Source: Streptomyces sp. HD (GTDB lineage Bacteria > Actinomycetota > Actinomycetes > Streptomycetales > Streptomycetaceae). Taken from it: 64,000 bases of DNA. The position numbers were made by a program, and so were the translations under genes. The notes beneath the pieces are model-generated. The model was given only the letters and a program-made list of their open reading frames with translations, had not been told where the DNA came from and did no database searches. This document shows, in pieces, positions 34,125 through 42,251 of this stretch (position 1 is its first letter; each line of letters opens with the position of its first letter). The DNA lies in the NCBI RefSeq assembly GCF_028369295.1, contig NZ_JAQMYP010000051.1, positions 1-64,000 on the forward strand. The letters run 5' to 3'.

Positions 34125-35516
34125 CTACTGCGTCGGCGCCGTCCGGGGCACCGTCACCGTCACCCGGAGCCCGGTCGGTTCGTTGCGGGCGTACGAGATG
34201 GAGCCCCCGCCCGCCGCGAGCAGCACCCGCGAGATCGACAGGCCCAGGCCCGAGCCCTTGATGTTCTGGTGCCGGCCGCTGCGCCAGAAGCGGTCGCCGA
34301 TGCGGGCGAGTTCCTCGTCGGTGAGGCCGGGGCCGTGGTCGGCGACCACGATCGTCGACGCACTGCCGTTGAAGGTCACGGTCACCTCGACCCGCTCGCC
34401 CTCCGGCGTGAACTTGACCGCGTTGTCGATCACCGCGTCCAGCGCGCTGGACAGCGCCACCGGGTCGGCCCAGGCGGTCGTGGCCGGGCAGTCCCCCACC
34501 AGCCGTACTCCCTTGGCCTCGGCGGTCGGCGCCCAGGCCGCGACGCGCTCGTCGGTCAGCGCGCCGATGTCGGTGAGCCGCAGGTCGGCTTCGGTGTGCT
34601 CGGCCAGCGCGAGGTCGAGCAGGTCGTCCAGAACCTGGGCCAGGCGCTTGCCCTCGCCCTGGACCGAGGCGATCTCCGCATTGCCCTCCGGTAGTTCGAA
34701 AGCGAGCAGTTCGATGCGCAGCAGCAGCGCCGCGAGCGGGTTGCGCAGCTGGTGCGAGGCGTCCGCGACGAAGGCGCGCTGCTGCTCCAGCACGTCCTCG
34801 ACGTTGTCCGCCATCTCGTTGAACGACCGGGCCAGCCGCCGGAGTTCCGGCGGACCACTGGCAACCGCGACCCGTGTCTTCAGGCGCCCGCTCGCGATCG
34901 CGTGCGTGGTGGTGTCCAGCACCCGAACCGGCCTGAGCACCCAGCCGGTCAGCCGGAGCGCGGCCCCGACGGCCACCAGCATCGCGGCCGTCAGACCCGC
35001 GCCGATGATCAGCCAGCCGTCCACGATCCGCGAACGCATCTGCCCGGTGGGCGAATCGGTGACGACGACCGCGACGACGTCGCCGTCCCGGATGACCGGC
35101 GAGGCAACGACGAGATGGCCCTGCTGCCAGGGCCACACCTGCTGCGGGTCATGGCTGCGCCGGCTGAGCAGCGACTCCTCGAAGGCCTCGCGCACCTCGC
35201 CGGTCCCGGGCAGGAACCAGGTCGTCGGCCCGTTGGCCAGGGGCGTGTCATTGGGCAGGAAGACGCCGGCCCGGATGCCGTAGACCTCGTAGTAGTTCTC
35301 CAGCTCACGGCTGAGGATGCGCAGCTCGTCGCGGGATCCGGAGGTCGTATCCGCGGCGGGCCTTGCGATGGCCGCGAAATACGCCGTGTCGTCGATCCGG
35401 TCGACGACCACCTTCTGCTGCTGGGCCGACGCCAGGCTGACGGCGAGCGGGACGCCGAGCGCGAGCAGCACGGCCGCCATCAGGACGATGAGCAGCGGGA
35501 GGAGACGAGTGCGCAC
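34125..35516 (-). CDS. gluK: Two-component sensor histidine kinase GluK
   Basis: 463-residue membrane histidine kinase. Topology: helix 1 (LLIVLMAAVLLALGVPLAV), an extracytoplasmic sensor region (about 30-165), helix 2 (WLIIGAGLTAAMLVAVGAAL), HAMP, then the H-box DASHQLRNPLAALLL, N-box DNAVKFT, and G boxes DHGPGLT and GSGLGLSIS. It lies 9 bp after the response regulator and the pair is divergent from gluABCD, matching the GluR-GluK glutamate-sensing system described in S. coelicolor. The ligand assignment rests on that synteny. Confidence 0.9.
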   Translation of the reverse strand: MRTRLLPLLIVLMAAVLLALGVPLAVSLASAQQQKVVVDRIDDTAYFAAIARPAADTTSGSRDELRILSRELENYYEVYGIRAGVFLPNDTPLANGPTTWFLPGTGEVREAFEESLLSRRSHDPQQVWPWQQGHLVVASPVIRDGDVVAVVVTDSPTGQMRSRIVDGWLIIGAGLTAAMLVAVGAALRLTGWVLRPVRVLDTTTHAIASGRLKTRVAVASGPPELRRLARSFNEMADNVEDVLEQQRAFVADASHQLRNPLAALLLRIELLAFELPEGNAEIASVQGEGKRLAQVLDDLLDLALAEHTEADLRLTDIGALTDERVAAWAPTAEAKGVRLVGDCPATTAWADPVALSSALDAVIDNAVKFTPEGERVEVTVTFNGSASTIVVADHGPGLTDEELARIGDRFWRSGRHQNIKGSGLGLSISRVLLAAGGGSISYARNEPTGLRVTVTVPRTAPTQ

Positions 35517-35525
35517 CCTTACCCG

Positions 35526-36212
35526 CTACGCGGCCGGGGCGACGAGCCGGTAGCCGACGCCGCGTACGGTCTCGATCAGCGCAGGCATGCGCAGCTTGGC
35601 GCGCAGGGACGCCACATGCACCTCAAGAGTGCGCCCGGTCCCCTCCCAACTCGTGCGCCACACCTCGCTGATGATCTGCTCCCGACGGAAGACGACCCCG
35701 GGGCGCTGGGCGAGCAGAGCGAGGAGATCGAACTCCTTGCGCGTCAGTTGGACAACTGAACCGTCCACGCTGACCTGGCGAGTGGGCAGCTCGATATGTA
35801 CGGCGCCCAGGCGCAGCACGCTGTCGCCGCCCGTCCCGGCGTCCTCCTGGACGTTGCGCCGGCTGACGGCGTGGATCCGGGCGAGCAGTTCTCCGGTGTC
35901 GTACGGCTTCACCACATAGTCGTCGGCCCCGAGGTTGAGGCCGTGGATGCGGGAACGGACGTCGGAGCGCGCGGTGACCATGATCACCGGGGTGCTGGTG
36001 CGCTTGCGGATCTTGCCGCAGACCTCGTATCCGTCCTGGTCGGGCAGGCCGAGGTCGAGGAGGACGACACCGAAGCCGTTGCCCTCGGGGACGAGCGCCT
36101 GAAGGGCCTCCTCGCCGCTACGCGCGTGCGTGACGTCGAAACCGTGCCGCGCCAGGACCGCGGACAGCGCGGCTGCGACATGGTTGTCGTCCTCGACGAG
36201 GAGGAGTCTCAT
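35526..36212 (-). CDS. gluR: OmpR-family response regulator GluR
   Basis: 228-residue response regulator: receiver with acidic pair (LLVEDD), phospho-acceptor Asp in VLLDLGLPDQDG (about residue 52), Lys in DDYVVKPYDTGE, then an OmpR-type winged helix (LTRKEFDLLALLAQRPG, GTGRTLEVHVASLRAKL). ATG 36212 follows GAGGGAGG. It is followed by gluK and divergent from gluA, with a perfect 16-bp palindrome in the shared upstream region as a likely operator. It is expected to activate glutamate uptake genes. Confidence 0.9.
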   Translation of the reverse strand: MRLLLVEDDNHVAAALSAVLARHGFDVTHARSGEEALQALVPEGNGFGVVLLDLGLPDQDGYEVCGKIRKRTSTPVIMVTARSDVRSRIHGLNLGADDYVVKPYDTGELLARIHAVSRRNVQEDAGTGGDSVLRLGAVHIELPTRQVSVDGSVVQLTRKEFDLLALLAQRPGVVFRREQIISEVWRTSWEGTGRTLEVHVASLRAKLRMPALIETVRGVGYRLVAPAA

Positions 36213-36391
36213 CCCGGCCTCCCTCAGTTCATCGGCCGTACGATTCGTCTGGTTACACAGTGCGTGCGCACGCGCGCGTGCACCATGGAAGTCACGCTGA
36301 TGGACGACGACGCCGTCAAGTAGGTTCCGGTTGCGGGCGGCTTCCGTTATCCAGCCGGTACGCGCACAGGCCACAAGTGCTACGACACGTG

Positions 36392-36407
36392 TCCGATTGC
36401 TATCGGA
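36392..36407. promoter_or_regulatory. Probable GluR operator
   Basis: Perfect palindrome TCCGAT-TGCT-ATCGGA, 16 bp, in the 288-bp gluR-gluA intergenic region, 94 bp before the gluA start. Published work on S. coelicolor GluR reports a 16-nt site in this same intergenic region; I match it by length and place only. Confidence 0.65.
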
Positions 36408-36500
36408 TCGTGATGCTCAGATTCCCCTCAGAACTAATGACGCAGGTCGGATACGGTTATTACTGTCCTCCGAAACCGAGGAGGACGGAGCCTGAGAGCG

Positions 36501-37277
36501 ATGACCGAAGTATCGGTGGCCAAGGAAGACGTGGCCGCGACCGACGAACTGGTCGTCCTGAAAGACGTCAACAAGCACTTCGGCGCGTTGCACGTACTCC
36601 AGGACATCGATCTGACGATCGCCCGCGGTGAGGTCGTCGTGGTCATCGGACCCTCCGGGTCCGGGAAGTCCACCCTGTGCCGCACCATCAACCGCCTGGA
36701 GACGATCGACTCCGGCACGATCGCCATCGACGGTAAGCCTCTGCCCGCGGAGGGCAAGGCGCTGGCCAAGCTGCGTGCCGACGTCGGAATGGTCTTCCAG
36801 TCCTTCAACCTGTTCGCGCACAAGACCGTGCTCGAAAACGTGATGCTGGGCCAGATCAAGGTCCGCAAGGCCGACAAGAAGAAGGCCGAGGAGAAGGCCC
36901 GCGCCCTGTTGGACCGTGTGGGTGTGGGTACTCAGGCGGACAAGTACCCTGCACAGCTCTCCGGCGGTCAGCAGCAGCGTGTGGCCATCGCCCGGGCACT
37001 CGCCATGGACCCCAAGGTCATGCTCTTCGACGAGCCCACGTCGGCGCTCGACCCGGAGATGATCAATGAGGTCCTGGAGGTCATGCAACAGCTCGCCCGA
37101 GACGGTATGACCATGATCGTCGTCACCCATGAGATGGGCTTCGCCCGTTCGGCCGCCAACCGGGTGGTGTTCATGGCGGACGGCAAGATCGTCGAAGAAG
37201 CTGTGCCGGACCAGTTCTTCAGCAACCCTCGCAGCGACCGTGCGAAGGACTTCCTGTCCAAGATCCTGCACCACTGA
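36501..37277 (+). CDS. gluA: Glutamate ABC transporter ATP-binding protein GluA
   Basis: 258-residue polar-amino-acid ABC ATPase that powers glutamate import. It has Walker A GPSGSGKSTLCR (about 50), Q-loop VFQSFNLF, signature LSGGQQQRVAIARAL, Walker B VMLFDEPTSALDPE and switch His in VTHEMGFAR. It leads the gluABCD operon, with binding protein 89 bp downstream and two permeases after that. Confidence 0.95.
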   Translation: MTEVSVAKEDVAATDELVVLKDVNKHFGALHVLQDIDLTIARGEVVVVIGPSGSGKSTLCRTINRLETIDSGTIAIDGKPLPAEGKALAKLRADVGMVFQSFNLFAHKTVLENVMLGQIKVRKADKKKAEEKARALLDRVGVGTQADKYPAQLSGGQQQRVAIARALAMDPKVMLFDEPTSALDPEMINEVLEVMQQLARDGMTMIVVTHEMGFARSAANRVVFMADGKIVEEAVPDQFFSNPRSDRAKDFLSKILHH

Positions 37278-37318
37278 CGGACTGCTTCACGCACCCGACG
37301 ACCTGCGTCATCCAGCCC

Positions 37319-37338
37319 TCGGAGGGACACCCCTCCGA
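37319..37338 (+). other. Intercistronic hairpin gluA-gluB
   Basis: Perfect 8-bp stem TCGGAGGG (37319-37326) with CCCTCCGA (37331-37338), 4-nt loop ACAC, 28 bp before the gluB start. No T-tract. It may shield the gluB message or halt part of the transcripts. Confidence 0.55.
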
Positions 37339-37366
37339 CGGGACGCATCTCTTCATCACGCAAAGG

Positions 37367-38218
37367 ATGTTCACCATGAAGCTCCGCAAGGTCTCCGCCG
37401 CGGCCGCCGCTGCACTCGTTCTCTCCATCACCGCCACCGCGTGTGGTGGCGGTGACGGTGACAACGAGGGTGGGTCGGGCTCGGACGGCGGCAAGAAGAT
37501 CACCGTCGGCATCAAGTTCGACCAGCCCGGCGTCGGCCAGAAGACTCCGCAGGGCTACTCAGGCTTCGACGTCGACGTCGCCACCTACGTCGCCAAGAAG
37601 CTCGGGTACTCCGAGGACCAGATCGTGTGGAAGGAAGCGAAGAGCGCCGACCGCGAGACCATGCTTCAGCGCGGTGACGTCGACTTCATCGCCGCCTCCT
37701 ACTCGATCACCCCCGAGCGCCAGGAGAAGGTCGACTTCGCCGGCCCGTACCTGCTGGCCCACCAGGACGTCCTGGTCCGCGCCGACGACAGCTCGATCAA
37801 GTCGCCGAAGGACCTGAACAGCAAGAAGCTGTGCTCGGTAACGGGGTCGACCTCGGCGCAGAACGTGAAGGAGAAGCTGGCACCCGATGCGGATCTCCTG
37901 AAGTACCCGACGTACTCGGCCTGTCTGACGGGTCTGCAGAACAAGGCCATCGACGCGCTGACCACGGACGACTCGATCCTGGCCGGTTACGCCTCCCAGG
38001 ATCAGTTCAAGGGCAAGTTCAAGCTGGGCGGCTTCAAGATGACCAACGAGAACTACGGCATCGGCGTCAAGAAGGGCAGCGACCTCAAGGCCAAGATCGA
38101 CAAGGCCCTGGAGGACATGGTCGCCGACAAGTCCTGGGACGCGGCCGTGAAGGCGAACTTCGGTCCCGCGCAATACCAGAACGAGCCCGCGCCGAAGATC
38201 GGCGACATCAAGAGCTGA
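37367..38218 (+). CDS. gluB: Glutamate-binding lipoprotein GluB
   Basis: 283-residue solute-binding lipoprotein. The signal peptide ends at SITATACGGG (lipidated Cys about 26), then a short Gly/Ser linker and an SBP_bac_3 fold: KITVGIKFDQPGVG, YSGFDVDVATYVAKKLGY, RGDVDFIAASYSITPERQEKVDFAGPY split over the ligand-binding lobes. It captures glutamate outside the membrane for GluCD/GluA. It is flanked by hairpins on both sides. Confidence 0.94.
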   Translation: MFTMKLRKVSAAAAAALVLSITATACGGGDGDNEGGSGSDGGKKITVGIKFDQPGVGQKTPQGYSGFDVDVATYVAKKLGYSEDQIVWKEAKSADRETMLQRGDVDFIAASYSITPERQEKVDFAGPYLLAHQDVLVRADDSSIKSPKDLNSKKLCSVTGSTSAQNVKEKLAPDADLLKYPTYSACLTGLQNKAIDALTTDDSILAGYASQDQFKGKFKLGGFKMTNENYGIGVKKGSDLKAKIDKALEDMVADKSWDAAVKANFGPAQYQNEPAPKIGDIKS

Positions 38219-38230
38219 AGCAGCCTGATG

Positions 38231-38258
38231 GGTGCGCCGTCCGCGGGGGCGGCGCACC
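38231..38258 (+). other. Strong hairpin between gluB and gluC
   Basis: Stem GGTGCGCCG (38231-38239) with CGGCGCACC (38250-38258), 12 bp after the gluB stop; outer bases GATGGG/CCCATC extend the fold. Such stems after binding-protein genes usually protect that message and reduce read-through to the permeases. Confidence 0.65.
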
Positions 38259-38291
38259 GAGCCCCATCCACACGCGGAAGCGCGGGAGATC

Positions 38292-38957
38292 GTGTTCGAC
38301 TTTCTTGAAGGTTATGACCTGCTGGGAGCCTTCTGGGTGACGGTGCAGCTCACCCTGCTCTCCGCTGTTGGCTCCCTGGTTTGGGGAACCCTGTTGGCCG
38401 CCATGCGCGTCGGCCCGGTACCTCTGATGCGGGGCTTCGGCACGGCGTACGTCAACGTGGTGCGCAACATCCCGCTGACGGTGATCATTCTGTTCACCTC
38501 GCTGGGCCTCAATCAGACCCTGGGCATCACCCTGGGCACGGACAGTTTCGACTCCATCAACTTCCGGCTCGCCGTGCTCGGTCTGATCGCCTACACCTCT
38601 GCGTTCGTCTGCGAGGCGCTCCGCTCCGGCATCAACACCGTTCCGGTCGGCCAGGCGGAGGCGGCCCGAGCCATCGGCTTGAGCTTCACCCAGGTCCTGA
38701 TGCTGATCGTGCTGCCGCAGGCGTTCCGTTCGGTCGTCGGTCCACTCACCAACGTTCTGATCGCGCTCACCAAGAACACTACGGTCGCCGCCGCGATCGG
38801 TGTGACCGAAGCCGCCCTGCTGATGAAGGAAATGATCGAGAACGAGGCACAACTCCTGCTGATCTCCGCTGTCTTCGCGTTCGGATTCGTGTGCCTGACT
38901 CTGCCGACCGGGCTGATCCTCGGCTGGGTGGGCAAGAAGGTGGCGGTGAAGCGATGA
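38292..38957 (+). CDS. gluC: Glutamate ABC transporter permease GluC
   Basis: 221-residue inner-membrane permease of the HisMQ type with about five hydrophobic helices and the EAA loop EALRSGINTVPVGQAEAARAIG that docks GluA. I chose GTG 38292, behind GGGAG, giving FDFLEGYDLLGAFWVTVQL; the upstream ATG-free extension to 38232 would translate the gluB-gluC hairpin. It overlaps gluD by 4 bp (ATGA), showing translational coupling. Confidence 0.92.
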   Translation: MFDFLEGYDLLGAFWVTVQLTLLSAVGSLVWGTLLAAMRVGPVPLMRGFGTAYVNVVRNIPLTVIILFTSLGLNQTLGITLGTDSFDSINFRLAVLGLIAYTSAFVCEALRSGINTVPVGQAEAARAIGLSFTQVLMLIVLPQAFRSVVGPLTNVLIALTKNTTVAAAIGVTEAALLMKEMIENEAQLLLISAVFAFGFVCLTLPTGLILGWVGKKVAVKR

Positions 38958-39862
38958 GCGCCCTCCTGTACGACGCCCAAGGGCCGCGGGCCAAGCGGCG
39001 CAACCTCCTCTTCACCGGGCTGTTCCTGATTGCACTGTTCGGGGTCTTGTGGTGGGTCTACAAGGGCCTCGACGACAAGGGCCAGTTGGACTGGGAGAAG
39101 TGGAAGCCGTTCTTCTCCGGCAGCGAGGCATGGACCACGTACATCCTGCCCGGCCTGAAGAACACGGTGATCGCAGCAGCCCTCTCCATGATCATCGCGC
39201 TGCCGCTGGGCGCCGTATTCGGCATCGCACGTATGTCGGACCATGCTTGGATCCGGATTCCCGCCGGAGTCGTCGTCGAGTTCTTCCGTGCCATCCCGGT
39301 ACTGATCCTGATGATCTTCGGCCTGGCTCTGTACTCCGAGTACACGAACGTCAGCTCCGACGACCGCCCGCTGTACGCGGTTGTCACCGGCCTGGTGCTC
39401 TACAACGCCTCGGTGCTCGCGGAGATCGTTCGCGCCGGCATCCTGGCCCTCCCCAAGGGCCAGACGGAGGCCGCGCATGCGATCGGTCTGCGCAAGACCC
39501 AGACTATGACGTCAATCCTGCTCCCTCAGGCGGTCACCGCGATGCTGCCGGCGATCGTCAGCCAGCTCGTAGTGATCGTGAAGGACACTGCCCTGGGCGG
39601 CGCGGTCCTCACGTTCCCCGACCTGATCGCCGCCGTGAGCCCGATGAGCTCGTACTACGGCGCGAACACCATCGCCAGCTTTACTGTCGTGGCCGTGATC
39701 TTCGTCGTGATCAACTTTGCCCTCACGAGCTTCGCCAGTTGGCTGGAGCGCAGGCTCAGGCGCAGCAAGAAGAGCACGGGCGCGGTTCTCAGCGCCGAGG
39801 ACACGGAGGAACTCAACCCTGCTGCGGTAGGTGGCAGCTTCGGGACCGGTGCCCAGAGCTAG
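38954..39862 (+). CDS. gluD: Glutamate ABC transporter permease GluD
   Basis: 302-residue second permease of the glutamate importer. It is longer at the N-terminus than GluC (helix LLFTGLFLIALFGVLWWVY plus a periplasmic loop), then the permease core with EIVRAGILALPKGQTEAAHAIGL split as the EAA loop, and a basic cytoplasmic tail (ERRLRRSKKS) of about 40 residues. It ends the gluABCD operon; a terminator follows. Confidence 0.93.
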   Translation: MSALLYDAQGPRAKRRNLLFTGLFLIALFGVLWWVYKGLDDKGQLDWEKWKPFFSGSEAWTTYILPGLKNTVIAAALSMIIALPLGAVFGIARMSDHAWIRIPAGVVVEFFRAIPVLILMIFGLALYSEYTNVSSDDRPLYAVVTGLVLYNASVLAEIVRAGILALPKGQTEAAHAIGLRKTQTMTSILLPQAVTAMLPAIVSQLVVIVKDTALGGAVLTFPDLIAAVSPMSSYYGANTIASFTVVAVIFVVINFALTSFASWLERRLRRSKKSTGAVLSAEDTEELNPAAVGGSFGTGAQS

Positions 39863-39882
39863 TCAGACGGTAAGGAACAAAT

Positions 39883-39914
39883 GGAGGGCAGCGGCATGAT
39901 CGCCACTGCCCTCC
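39883..39914. terminator. Bidirectional terminator after gluD
   Basis: Inverted repeat GGAGGGCAG-c-GGC (39883-39895) with GCC-a-CTGCCCTCC (39902-39914), one mismatch, 6-nt loop, between convergent gluD and a secreted-protein gene. Confidence 0.8.
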
Positions 39915-39945
39915 GAACTTTCTACCGGTGTACCGCGCCAGTCGG

Positions 39946-40383
39946 TCAGACGGGCTTGACCGAGACACTATGAGTGTCTCCACTCACGGAAAGAGTGATG
40001 CCGAGGGTGACGTTGGCATTCAGCTTGCCGATGGTGCTCACCACAGCGGTCTTGTTGCACCCCGCCACGGTGGTCTCATCCTCGGTATATCCGCCCTGGG
40101 GATGAGCCACGGCGATACGCACCCTCCATTCCTGGCACCCCTTGTAGGTCACACGAAAGTAGTGGTTCCGTGTGTTCCTCATCATCAGGCTGCGGTACTG
40201 CTTGTCCGAGTACTCCCACTTCAGATGACCACCCATACTGACGGTACCCTTGCGCGTGCCGAGGTAAATGGCATCGGCATCGTCGGCCACAGCGGGCGCC
40301 ACCGCGAAAGCGCTGGTCATGACCGCCAGGGAAGTACCGAGGACAACCAGTCTCGTGCGCGCCTTAGTGTGCGCTCGGGGCAT
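39946..40383 (-). CDS. Small secreted protein, unknown function
   Basis: 145-residue exported protein. The signal peptide (RTRLVVLGTSLAVMTSAFA, cleavage probably after APAVA) is followed by a beta-rich mature domain of about 110 residues with two cysteines (YKGCQEWRV, VAGCNKTAV), a possible disulphide. I chose ATG 40383 because AAGGAG lies six bases upstream; ATG 40401 has none. The neighbouring 40446-40874 gene upstream also encodes a small secreted Cys protein, 62 bp away, same strand. No family recognised. Codon use is less G/C-biased than the surrounding core genes. Confidence 0.75.
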   Translation of the reverse strand: MPRAHTKARTRLVVLGTSLAVMTSAFAVAPAVADDADAIYLGTRKGTVSMGGHLKWEYSDKQYRSLMMRNTRNHYFRVTYKGCQEWRVRIAVAHPQGGYTEDETTVAGCNKTAVVSTIGKLNANVTLGITLSVSGDTHSVSVKPV

Positions 40384-40445
40384 CTGAAGCTCCTTGGTCA
40401 TGTTAGGGACTGCGTCACATGAAGCAGCGACCGAACGCCATCTGG

Positions 40446-40874
40446 TCATGCCGGGTAGTCACCATACTTCCATGTCCACATGTCCTCGAAGTCTTCACCG
40501 ACGTAATAATTGACCACGCCCTTGGCGACGAACTTCTTACACTTGCTCTTGGGTGGCAGAGTTTTCATTTCCGTTTCAATGGGCGCTCGCCCCTTGGCAC
40601 GTTTGTCGTACACCTTCCCCACGTCGCAAAAGATCTGGCCTCGCAGGTTGAGCACTCTCGCTGTGCAGCCCGAGTTGGTCTCAAACCACGCCTTCAGGTA
40701 CGACCCATACTGATCCGAGTCGTACCAGATCTTGAGCTTCGGCGAAGTGCATCCAGCAGCCGCCGCAGAGGGTGCGGCGGTCAACACGACCGACGAAGCA
40801 AGCACGGCGCCGGCCATTACGATTGAAGTGCGCCGCCCCAAGGAGCGCAGCGGTCGACTTTCTGAGACTGGCAA
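40446..40874 (-). CDS. Small secreted four-cysteine protein, unknown function
   Basis: 142-residue exported protein. Signal peptide SIVMAGAVLASSVVLTAAPS with AAAA at the likely cleavage site, then a mature domain with four cysteines (AGCTSPK, NSGCTAR, IFCDVGK, KSKCKKF) and many Lys/Tyr/Trp. The start must be the TTG at 40874: an in-frame TGA lies 15 bases upstream and later ATGs cut into the signal peptide. Only a weak GGGGA precedes it. It probably forms a transcript with the next gene. No family recognised. Confidence 0.7.
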   Translation of the reverse strand: MPVSESRPLRSLGRRTSIVMAGAVLASSVVLTAAPSAAAAGCTSPKLKIWYDSDQYGSYLKAWFETNSGCTARVLNLRGQIFCDVGKVYDKRAKGRAPIETEMKTLPPKSKCKKFVAKGVVNYYVGEDFEDMWTWKYGDYPA

Positions 40875-41278
40875 ATTCGTCCCCGTTCACGATTCCTGGT
40901 CCATTTTCCGCGTTCAGGCATGCGGATCATCTCCGATGTCGAACCGGGCAGTCATTACAGCAGAGCAGCCCACTGTCCCGTATCCCCCACTAGGGGGATA
41001 CGCGCCGCCCTCTCCCCAGGCGAATCACGGAACTTCGCAGGCCAGAGATCGGGAATCCCCAACCGCCACCCAAAAATGATCACACCTAGCATTCACGACA
41101 TACAGGACTCTGCACCCGCCAGAAATCGCCGACACACCTCAAGCAGCCCTCAAATATCCCAAAACCGAGAGCCGGAATCTTGACGCCATAGCCCAAAAAG
41201 GGGAGGATGGGCAATTGACTGCCTGACCAGCAGCCGCTCAGCAATTCTCGCAAATTGCAAAATTCAACGGGGTGCGAT
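40875..41278. promoter_or_regulatory. Divergent regulatory region with a perfect palindrome
   Basis: 404-bp AT-richer gap between the secreted-protein pair and the luxR gene. At 40979-41002 it holds a perfect 24-bp inverted repeat: arms CGTATCCCCC and GGGGGATACG around ACTA, 105 bp upstream of the secreted-protein start. It looks like a dimer operator. The remainder has no gene I can support. Confidence 0.65.
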
Positions 41279-41932
41279 GTGCGAATCGAATTGAGATGCG
41301 ACGATCCTTCACTCCTAAAGGATCTCAATACAATTCTCAAATCCCAGCCATTTCCAACTATCGTCACAAAAACTAGACCTCAGATCCTCATCATCAGCCA
41401 CGCTCGCCAGCTCGACTCCGTCAACAGCCTGCGTCGCGCAAGAAAGTCAGCCCCGACAATCCCAACGCTGGTCATCGCCGGAGAAATACAGGACTACGAA
41501 ATCCGGCAAATACTCGCGATGGGCGCCGCCGGAATTCTACTGAGGAAAACATTTGCCCAGCACATTTCATGGGCAATTCCGGCGATCTCGAACGGCTGCC
41601 ATGCCTTGTCGCCCGATATCTCCGAATCAATGATCGGAGAATATTTGGCAGCCACACCGTCACCATCACAACAGGCCGCCAAAGAGAGGGTTAAGAATTT
41701 GAGCAGCAGGGAGCGCGAGGTTCTACAGCTTCTCAGCCGCGGCATGTCCAACCGTGAAATCGCTTCACTTCTCTTCATCAGTCCCGAGACGGTCAAGGAT
41801 CACATAAGGGCAATACGATCCAAGCTGGGCGTCGCCAACCGAGTTCGCGCCGCTCAGGTTGCGTGGCTGGCGCGAGGCTCGACAGCCCGGAACGCCGTCC
41901 AGGAACAGGACTTCACTCTGCAACCGAGGTAG
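41279..41932 (+). CDS. LuxR/NarL-family regulator with atypical receiver
   Basis: 217-residue response-regulator-like protein. The receiver-like part starts VRIELRCDDPSLLKDLN with an acidic pair, but the strand that normally carries the phospho-acceptor Asp reads QILIISHARQ, so Asp is replaced by Ser; LLRKTF keeps the conserved Lys. The C-terminal LuxR HTH is canonical: LSSREREVLQLLSRGMSNRE then FISPETVKDHIRAIRSKLGV. I prefer GTG 41279 (GGGG upstream) over TTG 41255. There is no adjacent kinase. Base composition is clearly lower in GC than its surroundings, suggesting transfer. Confidence 0.85.
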   Translation: MRIELRCDDPSLLKDLNTILKSQPFPTIVTKTRPQILIISHARQLDSVNSLRRARKSAPTIPTLVIAGEIQDYEIRQILAMGAAGILLRKTFAQHISWAIPAISNGCHALSPDISESMIGEYLAATPSPSQQAAKERVKNLSSREREVLQLLSRGMSNREIASLLFISPETVKDHIRAIRSKLGVANRVRAAQVAWLARGSTARNAVQEQDFTLQPR

Positions 41933-42251
41933 CGCCCACGCGGCGGTCTCGTCCACAGCACCGGATAGCCCGTCACAGGCCCGAGTGATCCTCGCCGCCT
42001 ACAGCTACGACGATGCAAGGGCAGGGTGCTCAATCGTGGAAGAGTGAGCTCTCCAAACAGTCAGCGGCTCCAACCCGGACTGTTCGGCCTCCCCCAGGAG
42101 CATTGGATCAACCGCTTGACTGTCGGCGTCGCCGTCACTTGACGCAAGCACCGGCAATAGGTTGCATACGTTCTGTGATCGTGCACCCTGCTCCAACTTT
42201 CTGTTCACTTGCGTCTTTCGGGACACCGCTGCGGGCAGGGGGCGCCGCGCC
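41933..42251. other. Intergenic region upstream of the monooxygenase
   Basis: 319 bp with no gene that I can support. It contains two TTGAC hexamers (TTGACT near 42117, TTGACG near 42139), candidates for the -35 of the following monooxygenase gene; no convincing -10 was found. Composition returns to high GC toward its end. Confidence 0.4.
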
